DNA of 40,758 bases from Spirochaetota bacterium (GTDB taxonomy: Bacteria; Spirochaetota; GWE2-31-10; JAFGQB01). Positions 1-8,258 of this stretch are shown in pieces; within the stretch, counting starts at the first letter, position 1, and every line of letters begins with the position of its first letter. The notes under the pieces are model-generated. The model saw nothing but the letters and a program-made list of their open reading frames with translations. It was not told the origin of the DNA and made no database searches. The stretch lies in assembly GCA_016935915.1 (NCBI GenBank), contig JAFGQB010000024.1, positions 1 to 40,758 of the forward strand. Direction: 5' to 3'. The translations under genes and the position numbers were made by a program.

Positions 1-81
1 ATAAATTTCTAATAAAATTTTATTGACTAATTTAATAATTTTAATAATTATACAAACAAATACAAAAAAGCGGAGAGAGAA

Positions 82-852
82 TTGAAAGTTAAGGTTTTAA
101 TTTTTACAGGATACGGTATAAATTGTGAAAAAGAGCTCTCATGGGCATTTGAATTAGCCGGAGGTCAGCCTGATATTGTTCATCTGGAAGATGTAATTGT
201 AAACAAAAGCATTATTGATAATTACCAGATAATGGCTTTTCCTGGAGGTTTTTCCTTCGGCGACCACATTGCATCAGGCAAAGTTTTTGCAAATATCGTT
301 AAATATAATTTGATTGATAAACTAAAAAAATTTATTGAAAAAGATTTTCTTGTGATAGGCATCTGCAATGGTTTTCAGATAATAGTTAAACTGGGACTTG
401 TCCCTGATTTTGATTTTGATCAGAAACAGACCGCGAGTCTTGTTGAAAATGATTCCGCACATTATGAAGACAGATGGGTTTATCTTAAAGCTGTAAATAA
501 AAACTCTCCCTGGCTTAAAGATATTGACGAGATTTATCTGCCTGCAAGACATGGTGAAGGTAAATTCATTACTGCAGATGAATCTGTTTTAAAGAAATTA
601 AATGATGATGATCAGATAGCTTTTAAATATATAAATCCTCATTCGGACAGGGTTGATTACCCCTTTAATCCAAACGGGTCTTATGATAATATTGCAGGTA
701 TTTTAAATCCTAAAGGCAATGTTTTGGGTTTAATGCCTCATCCCGAAGCTTATATTTTTAAAGAAAACCATCCGAGATGGACAGAGGGCAAGTTTGACAA
801 TGAAATAAAAGGTTTAAAAATTTTTGAAAACAGCATAAATTATTTTAAATAG
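82..852 (+). CDS. purQ: Phosphoribosylformylglycinamidine synthase, glutaminase subunit PurQ
   Basis: Glutamine amidotransferase subunit of FGAM synthase (de novo purine synthesis, cytosolic); it releases ammonia from glutamine for the PurL/PurS partners, which are not in this window. Class I glutaminase triad is visible: nucleophile Cys95 in GICNGFQ, and His220/Glu222 in MPHPEAY. The N-terminal GINCEKE matches the PurQ (G-x-N-C-E/D) signature that separates it from other class I amidotransferases. The 256 aa length fits stand-alone PurQ, slightly longer than the ~227 aa Gram-positive form. It starts at TTG (82), preceded by a GGAG-type ribosome site at 72-75. The AAA+ gene follows after 9 bp, so the two may be cotranscribed although functionally unrelated. 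Confidence 0.95.
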   Translation: MKVKVLIFTGYGINCEKELSWAFELAGGQPDIVHLEDVIVNKSIIDNYQIMAFPGGFSFGDHIASGKVFANIVKYNLIDKLKKFIEKDFLVIGICNGFQIIVKLGLVPDFDFDQKQTASLVENDSAHYEDRWVYLKAVNKNSPWLKDIDEIYLPARHGEGKFITADESVLKKLNDDDQIAFKYINPHSDRVDYPFNPNGSYDNIAGILNPKGNVLGLMPHPEAYIFKENHPRWTEGKFDNEIKGLKIFENSINYFK

Positions 853-861
853 GGAATTAAT

Positions 862-2733
862 TTGGAAAAAAAGGAGATTGTCGATCAGTTAAATAATTTT
901 GCTTCATGGATAACGGTTTCAAATAAAAAATTTATTATCAAAGCTGTTTTAAACTGCGTTGAAAAAAATGAAAAAATTATTAATCTTCTGGAAGGAATTT
1001 ATAAGGGAGATAATGACAATAGTTTTAAACTGAATATTCATGGAATACTTTTATTGACTGATAAAAGGATAATTTTTATTTCCGGCGAAAATACATTCAG
1101 GGACAAACTGATTTTAAAATTGGATGAAGTGTTTTCGATAGATCAGGAAAAATCATTTGCTTTCATAACAATGTTTATCAGATATAATAAAAAGGTATTT
1201 TCGTTTGATTCTGTAAACAAAGAAGAAAATGTAAATAAATTTATAAATGATTTTATTGTTTTATCAAATATTAAAGAAATGGATAGAGATCAGATAATAA
1301 TTGAAGAAAGTCCTCATAAAATAAACAAAAAGTCAGACAGTGAAAATTTTAATTTCCTGTTCAGTGAAGCCGTTAAAATTAATAATTCATTGAAAGAAAT
1401 AATTACTGATTATGGATTGATCAAGGATTTGATCATTGATGATCTTTGTATTTTGACCAAATTAAGTTTGACTAATGACTGTATATTGGATGAAGAAAAG
1501 TTTTTCGCAGTATCTGTTTTGATGCCGCTTATCGATGATAATTTCGCAAAAACAGCGCAAAACGCTCCTGCGGATATACTGAAAAACTGGGACAAAATTA
1601 ATCCTAAACTTGAAAAAATTGGTGAAAATTTTGAAAGTATTTCACTCTTATCTGTTGAAACTATCAGGCAATTTGATGAAAAAGAACTTAAATTGAATTA
1701 TGATAAGATCAGATCGGTTTATTATAATTATTCGCAATGCATCATTAAAGCGGACGGCAGCATCAATCCTCAAGAAGAATCAAGATTAAAAAAGATATTT
1801 GAAATTATTTACAGAGAAAAAGTAAAAAAAGAGCAGAATGAAAAAATCAAAGAGGTTAAAAAAGAAGAGGCTAAAAAAGAAAAGCTTGTTGAAAAAGCTG
1901 AAGTTAAGGAAATTACACTTGATGAGGTCATGAAGGATATAGATAAATTAATAGGAATGAAAAAAATTAAGGACCAGATAAAAACTTTGATAAATTTAAT
2001 AAAGGTGCAAAAAGCAAGAGAAGAAAGAAAGCTGCCGGTGACCAGGGTTTCCCTTCATTCTGTTTTTTACGGACCTCCGGGGACAGGTAAAACAACTATT
2101 GCTAGACTTCTGGGTAAAGTATTTAAATGTCTCGGTATTTTAACTCAAGGTCAAATAATTGAAACAGACAGAGCAGGTCTTGTAGCAGGATATGTAGGTC
2201 AAACAGCTATTAAAACAGATGAGCTTTTAAACAAAGCATTAGATGGTATTTTGTTTATAGATGAAGCGTATGCGTTAAAACCGAAGGAAAGTACCAATGA
2301 TTTCGGTCAGGAAGCAATTAATATTATTTTAAAAAGAATGGAAGATTACAGGGACAGATTGATCGTTATTACTGCGGGATACCCGGATGAAATGAAAGTT
2401 TTTATTGAATCAAATCCGGGATTAAAATCAAGATTTAACAGATATTTTTACTTTGATCATTATACGCCTAAGGAATTATTTGAAATTTTTAAAATTCTCT
2501 GTGATAATTCACAATTTAAATTGGAGAATAATGCTAAAAATAAATTAATAAGACTTTTTCAATTGCTTTATGATAACCGTGACAGAACTTTCGGCAATGG
2601 AAGATTGGTCAGGAATTTGTATGAAAGGATTTTGGAGAAGCAGGCGAACCGTATAGCCGGGATTACACCTTTATCTGAAGAAATATTAAATACACTTAAT
2701 GAAAATGATATTTTAAATGTTGATGAGATTTAA
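862..2733 (+). CDS. CbxX/SpoVK-family AAA+ ATPase with N-terminal PH-like and TerB-like regions
   Basis: 623-aa cytosolic protein. Residues ~25-135 contain GILLLTDKRIIFIS, the pattern of bacterial PH-like (YokE/GRAM-type) domains. Residues ~170-320 are helical and end in ADGSINPQEESRLKKIF, a TerB-like metal-binding-helix pattern. A Lys/Glu-rich linker (~318-350) leads to a complete AAA+ module: Walker A GPPGTGKT (404-411), Walker B LFIDEA (464-469), arginine finger region SRFNR (523-527) and sensor-2 GNGRLVRN (578-585). This module is of the CbxX/CfqX (RuBisCO activase-like) and SpoVK/EccA group, which remodels protein partners. The partner here is unknown. The TTG start at 862 follows AGGG at 851. 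It is convergent with the kinase at 2745. Confidence 0.85.
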   Translation: MEKKEIVDQLNNFASWITVSNKKFIIKAVLNCVEKNEKIINLLEGIYKGDNDNSFKLNIHGILLLTDKRIIFISGENTFRDKLILKLDEVFSIDQEKSFAFITMFIRYNKKVFSFDSVNKEENVNKFINDFIVLSNIKEMDRDQIIIEESPHKINKKSDSENFNFLFSEAVKINNSLKEIITDYGLIKDLIIDDLCILTKLSLTNDCILDEEKFFAVSVLMPLIDDNFAKTAQNAPADILKNWDKINPKLEKIGENFESISLLSVETIRQFDEKELKLNYDKIRSVYYNYSQCIIKADGSINPQEESRLKKIFEIIYREKVKKEQNEKIKEVKKEEAKKEKLVEKAEVKEITLDEVMKDIDKLIGMKKIKDQIKTLINLIKVQKAREERKLPVTRVSLHSVFYGPPGTGKTTIARLLGKVFKCLGILTQGQIIETDRAGLVAGYVGQTAIKTDELLNKALDGILFIDEAYALKPKESTNDFGQEAINIILKRMEDYRDRLIVITAGYPDEMKVFIESNPGLKSRFNRYFYFDHYTPKELFEIFKILCDNSQFKLENNAKNKLIRLFQLLYDNRDRTFGNGRLVRNLYERILEKQANRIAGITPLSEEILNTLNENDILNVDEI

Positions 2734-2744
2734 AAAAAAGCAAG

Positions 2745-4238
2745 CTATAATAAGTTGTTTACAGCTTTTTTCAGCTCGTCAAAAGTATAAGGCTTTTTAA
2801 GAAAGATATTCACTTTTCCTCTTAGATTATCATCATTGTTAAAATCTTCGCAATATGCACTGGCTATAATAATTTTTATGTCCGGAGCGATTTGCTTTGC
2901 TTTTTTTATAAGTTCAACACCTCCGATGCCGTCAACAACTATCATATCCGTAATTAATATTTCAAAAGGATCTTTTTTTTCAATAGCGGATTTTATTAAT
3001 TCCTCTGCTTTCTTTCCGTCTTTGGCGGTTTCTGTTTTATGCCCCATTTTCATTATCATTTCTTTGCATAAAGACAATATCATAGGGTCATCGTCCATTA
3101 TCAAAATTTTAGTTGTTTTTGTGTTTTCAGGAAGGAAATCTTCGAGGATAAGGGTGTTTGACTGTATGCTTATGGGAAGATATATTATGAATTGCGTTCC
3201 TTTGTTCAGTTCGGATTCAACTTTGATAATACCGTCATGTTTTTTTACTATTTCCTGTATGATGGCTAATCCAAGTCCGCTTCCGTCTTTTTTTGTTGTA
3301 AAAAAAGGATCAAAAATTCTTTCAAGAACTGATTTCGATATGCCTTTACCAAAATCTTTAAAGGTAAGCCTCACATAATTTCCTGGATTGGCATTAAGTT
3401 CATAATAATTTGTTATTTGAATATTTTCCAAAGTTATTACAATATTTCCGCCTCTCGGCATTGCCTGAACTGCATTTATGATCAAATTCTGTAATATCTG
3501 TTCGATCTGTATTTTATCGGCAAAAATTTCCCATAGGTCGTCAGGTGAGGTTATGTCACAATTATAAGGTTTGCCGCTAAGTATAAAATTTGTTATTTCT
3601 TCAATTAATATTTTCAAATTCACTTTTTCTTTTGTTAAGGGCATACCTTTTGAGAATGCAAGCAATTGATTAACAAGACGCCTGGCTTTTTTACATCCCT
3701 CTTCTGCGTTTTCAATATATTTTTTAAAATCATCAAAAGAAACTACCGGAAGTTTTAATAATGATATATATCCTAATATTCCTGTTAACAAATTATTGAA
3801 ATCATGAGCCATGCCGCTTGCCATTAATGATAATAATTTTAATCTGTCATTTTTTTCATCTGCAGCATTTTCTTTTTTCTTTTCTGTTATGTCATTAATA
3901 ATCATTAGTTTTGAAAAAGAACCATCTTTATGATAAATCGGCGAATTTAATACTTTATACCATTTATTGTCTTTTGGGCTTTTTATTTCCCAGTATTGAG
4001 TTTCTCCCTCAAAAACTTTTGTGTCTTTACACCATGGGCAGATATCTTCAAGTTCATGTAAAACTTTATAACAAGGCTTTCCTGTACCGTCATATCCGAT
4101 TCTGTCAATTAATTTTGGGCTCATATATTCAATTATGTGATCTTTTGAACAAACATAAATAAATCCATCACTGGAATTGACTATTGCTTTGAAAATTTCT
4201 TCAAGTTCATAATAATTTATTTTATTTTTTCTGTCCAT
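2745..4238 (-). CDS. PAS hybrid histidine kinase with C-terminal receiver
   Basis: 497-aa cytoplasmic two-component sensor with no membrane segment. A PAS domain (~12-118) contains Cys56 and a CPWC motif (67-70), a spacing that could bind a metal or act as a redox switch. HisKA has phospho-acceptor His145 in SGMAHDFNNLLTG (NtrB-like H-D-F-N-N form). The HATPase_c domain shows N256, the G1 box DFGKGIS (295-301) and GSGLGLAI (319-326). A receiver follows with acidic pocket D382-D384, phospho-acceptor Asp431 and Lys482-Pro483. There is no DNA-binding output, so signal must pass to another protein. It lies 137 bp downstream of ndk on the same strand and ends 11 bp from the convergent AAA+ gene. 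Confidence 0.93.
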   Translation of the reverse strand: MDRKNKINYYELEEIFKAIVNSSDGFIYVCSKDHIIEYMSPKLIDRIGYDGTGKPCYKVLHELEDICPWCKDTKVFEGETQYWEIKSPKDNKWYKVLNSPIYHKDGSFSKLMIINDITEKKKENAADEKNDRLKLLSLMASGMAHDFNNLLTGILGYISLLKLPVVSFDDFKKYIENAEEGCKKARRLVNQLLAFSKGMPLTKEKVNLKILIEEITNFILSGKPYNCDITSPDDLWEIFADKIQIEQILQNLIINAVQAMPRGGNIVITLENIQITNYYELNANPGNYVRLTFKDFGKGISKSVLERIFDPFFTTKKDGSGLGLAIIQEIVKKHDGIIKVESELNKGTQFIIYLPISIQSNTLILEDFLPENTKTTKILIMDDDPMILSLCKEMIMKMGHKTETAKDGKKAEELIKSAIEKKDPFEILITDMIVVDGIGGVELIKKAKQIAPDIKIIIASAYCEDFNNDDNLRGKVNIFLKKPYTFDELKKAVNNLL

Positions 4239-4375
4239 ATCATAAATAATAATGTACTTCTGATTATTTAAATCTTAAACAGTTGGAATCAAATTTTGCC
4301 ATAATTTATCTTTTATGGCATTTTTATTTTTTGAAGTACAAATATATAAATAAAAATATTTAAAATTAAATTATT

Positions 4376-4822
4376 TTAAATCCAATTATCTAAAGCTTTT
4401 TCATAGCTGAATATTTCATCTTCCTTAAAAAAATGATTAATTTCTTTATTTGCATTTATTATACTGTCCGATGAATGTACTATATTTATCGGTGTATGCA
4501 GAACAAAATCACCTCTTATAGTACCAGGCAGTGCTTCATCAACATTAGTTGCACCTGTTAAATTTCTTGCCAATTTTATAACATTGTCTCCTTCAAGGAC
4601 CATTAATATTACAGGATTTGACGTAATATGTCTTACTTGAAAATTAAAAAAAGATTTGCCTTTATGTTCATTATAATGGTATTCTGCTTGTTCTTTTGAC
4701 AGATGAGCCATTTTGATGCCGATAATTTTCATCCCCTTTTTTTCAAATCTGCTGATTACCTCACCTGATAAGCATCTTTGAATACAGCATGGCTTAAGTA
4801 TAATTAGAGTTCTTTCCTTCAT
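4376..4822 (-). CDS. ndk: Nucleoside diphosphate kinase
   Basis: Transfers the gamma-phosphate from ATP to nucleoside diphosphates through a phosphohistidine. The catalytic His is in NIVHSSDS (the N-x-x-H-(G)-S-D signature, His116 from the ATG), and the ATP-site Lys is in LILKP. The usual KPDAV is replaced by KPCCI, so Asp is Cys. Length (148 aa) is typical. A TTG lies immediately upstream (4825), but the AGGA at about 4826-4829 is better spaced for ATG 4822, which I chose. It is followed on the same strand by the PAS hybrid kinase. Confidence 0.93.
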   Translation of the reverse strand: MKERTLIILKPCCIQRCLSGEVISRFEKKGMKIIGIKMAHLSKEQAEYHYNEHKGKSFFNFQVRHITSNPVILMVLEGDNVIKLARNLTGATNVDEALPGTIRGDFVLHTPINIVHSSDSIINANKEINHFFKEDEIFSYEKALDNWI

Positions 4823-4825
4823 CAA

Positions 4826-5414
4826 TTCCTACAAACTAAAAAATATTAATGAAAATCTTAAAGCAAAACCTTAAGATTACAAATAAATAATTTAAAATAC
4901 TACAATATTAACATTGTTTATTTTATTTTTTGTAAATTTAAAATAATAAATTTTTCAATATTAGTCAACAGATATGTACTTATTTAAACTTTTTTAAAAA
5001 AATAGCAGCATTTCATTATAATTTTGATATTTTATTTTTTTTTTTATAATATATTAACAAGATTATATAGTTTTTCTATAAATTTTGTAGATTAATTTTT
5101 TTATAAAATAAGTAAAAAAAAAATCAACTTTATTTTATTTTTTCAGAAGATTTGTTTACAAAAAATAGAATTTAAAATATTACTAAATTTATTAAGCATT
5201 CTGTTAAAAAAATTCAGAATAAACTACTATTTACTCTAAAAAACATAATAAGCATATTTATAAATTTCAAATTATTAATGATTTTAAAAATTTCAGCTTT
5301 TTTAAAAAAATTTTAAAACTATTTACTTATAATAATAAAAATTTTAATATTAATTAATATTAAAGCTGATGATGTTTATATGAAATTAAATTTAAAATTA
5401 TAATTTATTATTAA
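4826..5414. other. AT-rich intergenic spacer between divergent genes
   Basis: 590 bp of nearly pure A/T between ndk (leftward) and the 298-aa protein (rightward). I see no ORF with a ribosome site, no RNA gene and no convincing inverted repeat. It should contain both promoters, but -10-like hexamers are so common here that none can be singled out. Confidence 0.5.
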
Positions 5415-6311
5415 TTGGAGTCAATTATTAAAATATTATTGGCAGGCGATAAAAAATTATGTCCATTTTATTATTCTTTTTTTTATGAAAACAGGCATGA
5501 AACTTATTTGATGCATGATTTTCAGGCTGAAAAAAGAGATGATACCGCGCCCCAAAAAGACGGGAAAAATGAGTCAGAAATCAGAATCGCAACGAACAAG
5601 GATAAGTTTGATATAATTTTGATTTTTATCAGGGCAGAAATTCATTCTGCTGAAGATGAATTAAAAGAGATAAATAATATTTACGGTTCCGGAGTACCCG
5701 TAATGGCAGTGTGCGAAAAAGACCGTTTTGTTATCATAGATTTATTATATAATCTCAATGTCATTGAAATAATTTTTGAATTTGTTCCTGAAAAAATTTT
5801 AAATGCAATAAATATATTCAATGAAAAATTAAATGACAGAACAAATATTCCAAATAAGAAAAATCCAAAAAATTATATTATTGATTTTTATGAAAATAAA
5901 GACATATTGGTGATTGATATTTCCGGATTTATTTTGAGGGAAAAGCTCGGAGGTTTGAAACTGATGTTTATGAATTATTTAAAAGATAAAATAAAGAGAT
6001 TAAGAGGCATTGTATATATTTTTTCTGATATTAATGAAAGTTTATTGAATTTTCAAAATGTATGGTCATTATTAAGGATATGGAATGAATTAGGTATAAG
6101 CTATAGTAAAGTTACTTATCTTACAAATTCGAAAATATTAATAGAATTAATAGAAAAATATTTTTTAAGATTTGGTCTTCAACTGTATCCTAATCTATTG
6201 GAAATAGTTCGTTTTTTTTATCCTGAATTAGCTGAAAAAAATGAAATGGAACTTTTTGATTTTTCATCCCAGATACTTTTGACTCAACACAGAGTAGTTC
6301 CATCTAAATAA
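5415..6311 (+). CDS. Uncharacterised alpha/beta protein, possibly degenerate receiver plus STAS-like half
   Basis: 298 aa, not recognised. The N-terminal half (IKILLAGDKK, then DIILIFIRAE, GVPVMAVCEKD) alternates strands and helices like a receiver domain, but the phospho-acceptor and Lys motifs are not convincing. The C-terminal half (~150-270: ILVIDISGFILREKLGG, then RLRGIVYIFSDIN) has the strand-helix rhythm and sequence flavour of STAS/anti-anti-sigma domains. No signal peptide or membrane segment. The TTG at 5415 has no upstream ribosome site, whereas GGAG at 5417-5420 sits 6 nt before an in-frame ATT at 5427, so translation may really begin at ATT. It is convergent with the small Pro-rich gene. 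A role in partner-switch signalling is only a guess. Confidence 0.6.
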   Translation: MESIIKILLAGDKKLCPFYYSFFYENRHETYLMHDFQAEKRDDTAPQKDGKNESEIRIATNKDKFDIILIFIRAEIHSAEDELKEINNIYGSGVPVMAVCEKDRFVIIDLLYNLNVIEIIFEFVPEKILNAINIFNEKLNDRTNIPNKKNPKNYIIDFYENKDILVIDISGFILREKLGGLKLMFMNYLKDKIKRLRGIVYIFSDINESLLNFQNVWSLLRIWNELGISYSKVTYLTNSKILIELIEKYFLRFGLQLYPNLLEIVRFFYPELAEKNEMELFDFSSQILLTQHRVVPSK

Positions 6312-6315
6312 AGTG

Positions 6316-6459
6316 CTAAGCAATTATATCAATGGTGCTTTGCACGATATTTGTATCACTTACCGGTATTTCTTCTAAAGGAGGTGGTGCAGATACTGGT
6401 GCTGCTGTTTCTGGAGCCGGCGGCGGAATATATGTAGAGCTTACTGATTCTATGTCCAT
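6316..6459 (-). CDS. Small 47-aa Pro/Ala-rich protein
   Basis: Short ORF starting MDIESVSSTYIPPPAPE, followed by an Ala/Pro-rich stretch, and ending in IVQSTIDIIA. It begins with ATG (6459-6457) six bases after a perfect AAGGAGG ribosome site (complement of 6466-6472), among the strongest in the window. The stop is TAG at 6318-6316, 4 bp from the end of the convergent 298-aa gene. The MDI-S start is reminiscent of very short motility-associated proteins of the YjfB type, but the Pro-rich body does not match and I do not assign a function. Base composition (GC-rich Pro/Ala codons) stands out from the flanking AT-rich DNA, supporting coding use. Confidence 0.65.
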   Translation of the reverse strand: MDIESVSSTYIPPPAPETAAPVSAPPPLEEIPVSDTNIVQSTIDIIA

Positions 6460-6558
6460 AAAGTTCCTCCTTATATATTAATTATAGCATAAAATTAAAA
6501 AAATTTCAAATTTTAAAATTTATTGTAAATTTTAAACTATAATTTTTATAAAAATTAT

Positions 6559-6588
6559 TACAATTCATCTAAATTTAGATGAATTGTA
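6559..6588. promoter_or_regulatory. 30-bp perfect palindrome, candidate operator
   Basis: The left arm TACAATTCATCTAAA is followed directly by its exact complement. The core half CATCTAAATTT recurs about 30 bp to the right (near 6605-6615). There is no T-tract on either side, which argues against a terminator. It lies ~100 bp upstream of the small Pro-rich gene, so a dimeric-repressor operator is the simplest reading. Confidence 0.4.
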
Positions 6589-6762
6589 TAACTTAAATTT
6601 AAAATACATCTAAATTTATATAACTTTAAATTAAAAATATATAAAATGTCAATATTTTTTACTTTTATAAAATATTTAATTGCCAAGATTATGTTAAATA
6701 TGATCAACGAAAGCTTTAAAATTTCCATAATTTAATCATTCAATTATTTGACTTAAATAATA

Positions 6763-6781
6763 AATTATGATAATCATAATA
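6763..6781. promoter_or_regulatory. Fur-box-like hyphenated palindrome
   Basis: Arms ATTATGAT and ATCATAAT are separated by one base (6764-6780). The 19-mer at 6763-6781 matches the classical Fur consensus (GATAATGATAATCATTATC) at 15 of 19 positions by my count. It lies ~200 bp upstream of the synthetase-like gene. In such AT-rich DNA a chance match is quite possible. Confidence 0.2.
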
Positions 6782-6979
6782 AAATTTAAAATAAATTTAA
6801 GCTGATATTGTTAAGGTCAAATATTGATAAAATTGATTGGATTTTTTAGAAGTCGGCTTATCAAAAATATTTTAAATCGATCATATTAGGAACACAAATA
6901 ATTAATAAAAATAAAGAATTAAGAACTTGATTTTTATTCTGGAGTGTCTTAGTGAGATTATTTTTCAGGAGAAGTTAAG

Positions 6980-8215
6980 ATGGAAGACAATATGAAGAAA
7001 ATCGGAGAAAGTTTAAGTAACTTTCAGGCGGCTTTGATACAAAATGGAATGTCAATACAAGAATTTATAAATGAAACTTATTCAAAAAAATGGCTTTCTG
7101 ATGAAATGGTATCAATAATGGAAATAAGGACTTCTTTGGTTAATTCCATGAACCAATTTCTTGTAAATGAAGGTTTGATCAACATTGAAAGAGTTATGCT
7201 AAGCATTCTAACTGATCCGTTGGCGCATGATATTGAACATACGCCTGTAATCAAATATAAAGGACATACTTATGTAACTACACACAGCATGATATATAAC
7301 AAGTTTTTAGCCTGTTCAAATCCAAACATAAAAGGTGTTTTTATTGATTCTCCCAATATACGTCTTGAACTTGAAAGTCCAAACAATATTCAAAGAGGAA
7401 GATATCTAGTTGATTTTTCACAAATGGATCTGGAATTAAGAAGAAACAGGAATTTAACAATTGATGATTATTACAGCAAAGAGTCGATGGTTTCGGATAT
7501 TTTAAATGAGGATATCAATAAAATAAAGAATTTTTTTGAAAGAATGATTGTTTTTGCAGTTGAAGAAATTAATAAAAGGAATAAGGAGCATTTAAAAAAC
7601 TTAAATGTTGTTCTGGAAGTTCCAAAATTACCATTTCCTTCTTTTTATAAAGATGAAGCAATGGCAAAACACGGCAGTAAAAATTATGAAATTAAAATCG
7701 GAGAAGAGTCTAAGTCGCAGTTTTTCTGGCTTATGGGTTTAAAAAGGGAAAACTATGACCTGATATATCCCTATTTATTAAAGGACGGTTCAAAGATTGA
7801 CTCCATGAAGATCAGTTCAAAAAACATCTTTAATTATGATATGCTTTCAAAAAGCATTAATGCAAAAACAGGTAAACATTCCGATGCAATTGAAATATTA
7901 TCCGGCGCTATCAGAGAATGGCTTTATGATCCGATTGTACAAAGAATAATTGACAATAAAGTGCTTTCTGTAAAACCTGTGATAAAAAACAATAATATAG
8001 AAAATATAGAAGAATTGGGCGGTTACGGTCCGTTTTTGTATTTTGTGTCAATGAAGGATCAAAAAGGAAGGAATATTTTCCCTGATACGATGGGCGGAGG
8101 AATTGGTATAGAAAGAACATTATATTCAATTTTAAAAGGTGATAAAGTTAAAAAAATCGATGATATAACTTACTTTGGTAAAAATCCTGATTCACATCCG
8201 CTGTATCTGTTTTAG
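6980..8215 (+). CDS. Class II aminoacyl-tRNA synthetase-like protein (AsnRS/AspRS catalytic core, no anticodon-binding domain)
   Basis: 411 aa resembling only the catalytic core of asparaginyl/aspartyl-tRNA synthetases. A motif 1-like helix lies at ~45-75 (IRTSLVNSMNQFLVNEG). Motif 2 is at ~127-153: RLE in place of the usual FRxE, then RGRYLVDFSQMDLEL, which parallels the AsnRS RHLAEFWMIEPE. Motif 3 is GGGIGIERT (372-380) with invariant Arg379. The N-terminal OB-fold that reads the anticodon is missing; residue 1 begins almost at the catalytic domain. A comparable archaeal AsnRS paralogue acts as an asparagine synthetase, so asparagine synthesis or amino-acid activation is likelier than tRNA charging. 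The ATG follows AGGAG. A long AT-rich leader with possible operators precedes it. Confidence 0.75.
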   Translation: MEDNMKKIGESLSNFQAALIQNGMSIQEFINETYSKKWLSDEMVSIMEIRTSLVNSMNQFLVNEGLINIERVMLSILTDPLAHDIEHTPVIKYKGHTYVTTHSMIYNKFLACSNPNIKGVFIDSPNIRLELESPNNIQRGRYLVDFSQMDLELRRNRNLTIDDYYSKESMVSDILNEDINKIKNFFERMIVFAVEEINKRNKEHLKNLNVVLEVPKLPFPSFYKDEAMAKHGSKNYEIKIGEESKSQFFWLMGLKRENYDLIYPYLLKDGSKIDSMKISSKNIFNYDMLSKSINAKTGKHSDAIEILSGAIREWLYDPIVQRIIDNKVLSVKPVIKNNNIENIEELGGYGPFLYFVSMKDQKGRNIFPDTMGGGIGIERTLYSILKGDKVKKIDDITYFGKNPDSHPLYLF

Positions 8216-8230
8216 CATCGTTTTTTTTAA

Positions 8231-8258
8231 GTAGGGACGCGATTAATCGCGTCCCTAC
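8231..8258. repeat. 28-bp GC-rich perfect palindrome at convergent gene ends
   Basis: GTAGGGACGCGATT followed by its exact complement. It is far more GC-rich than its surroundings. It sits between the 3' ends of the synthetase-like gene and the convergent DUF438 gene, where it could act as a two-way terminator. Its sequence type (GTAGGG-CGCGAT) resembles palindromic repeats dispersed in other bacterial genomes, so it may be a mobile palindromic unit. Confidence 0.6.

Larger units (their letters stand above)
6460..6979. other. AT-rich divergent intergenic region
   Basis: 520 bp between the small Pro-rich gene (leftward) and the synthetase-like gene (rightward). It contains a 30-bp perfect palindrome (6559-6588), a second partial copy of its core at about 6605-6615, and a 17-bp hyphenated palindrome at 6764-6780. 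The remainder is A/T-rich with no ORF. The last ~20 bases hold the AGGAG ribosome site for the downstream gene. Confidence 0.5.

Noticed and set aside
2836-3378. 180-aa + strand ORF inside the hybrid kinase
   Set aside because: Antisense shadow of a clear PAS/kinase/receiver gene; no ribosome site and no recognisable domain.
4826-5414. Replication origin or AT-rich DnaA region
   Set aside because: AT-rich, but no DnaA-box cluster and no dnaA/dnaN/parA neighbour.
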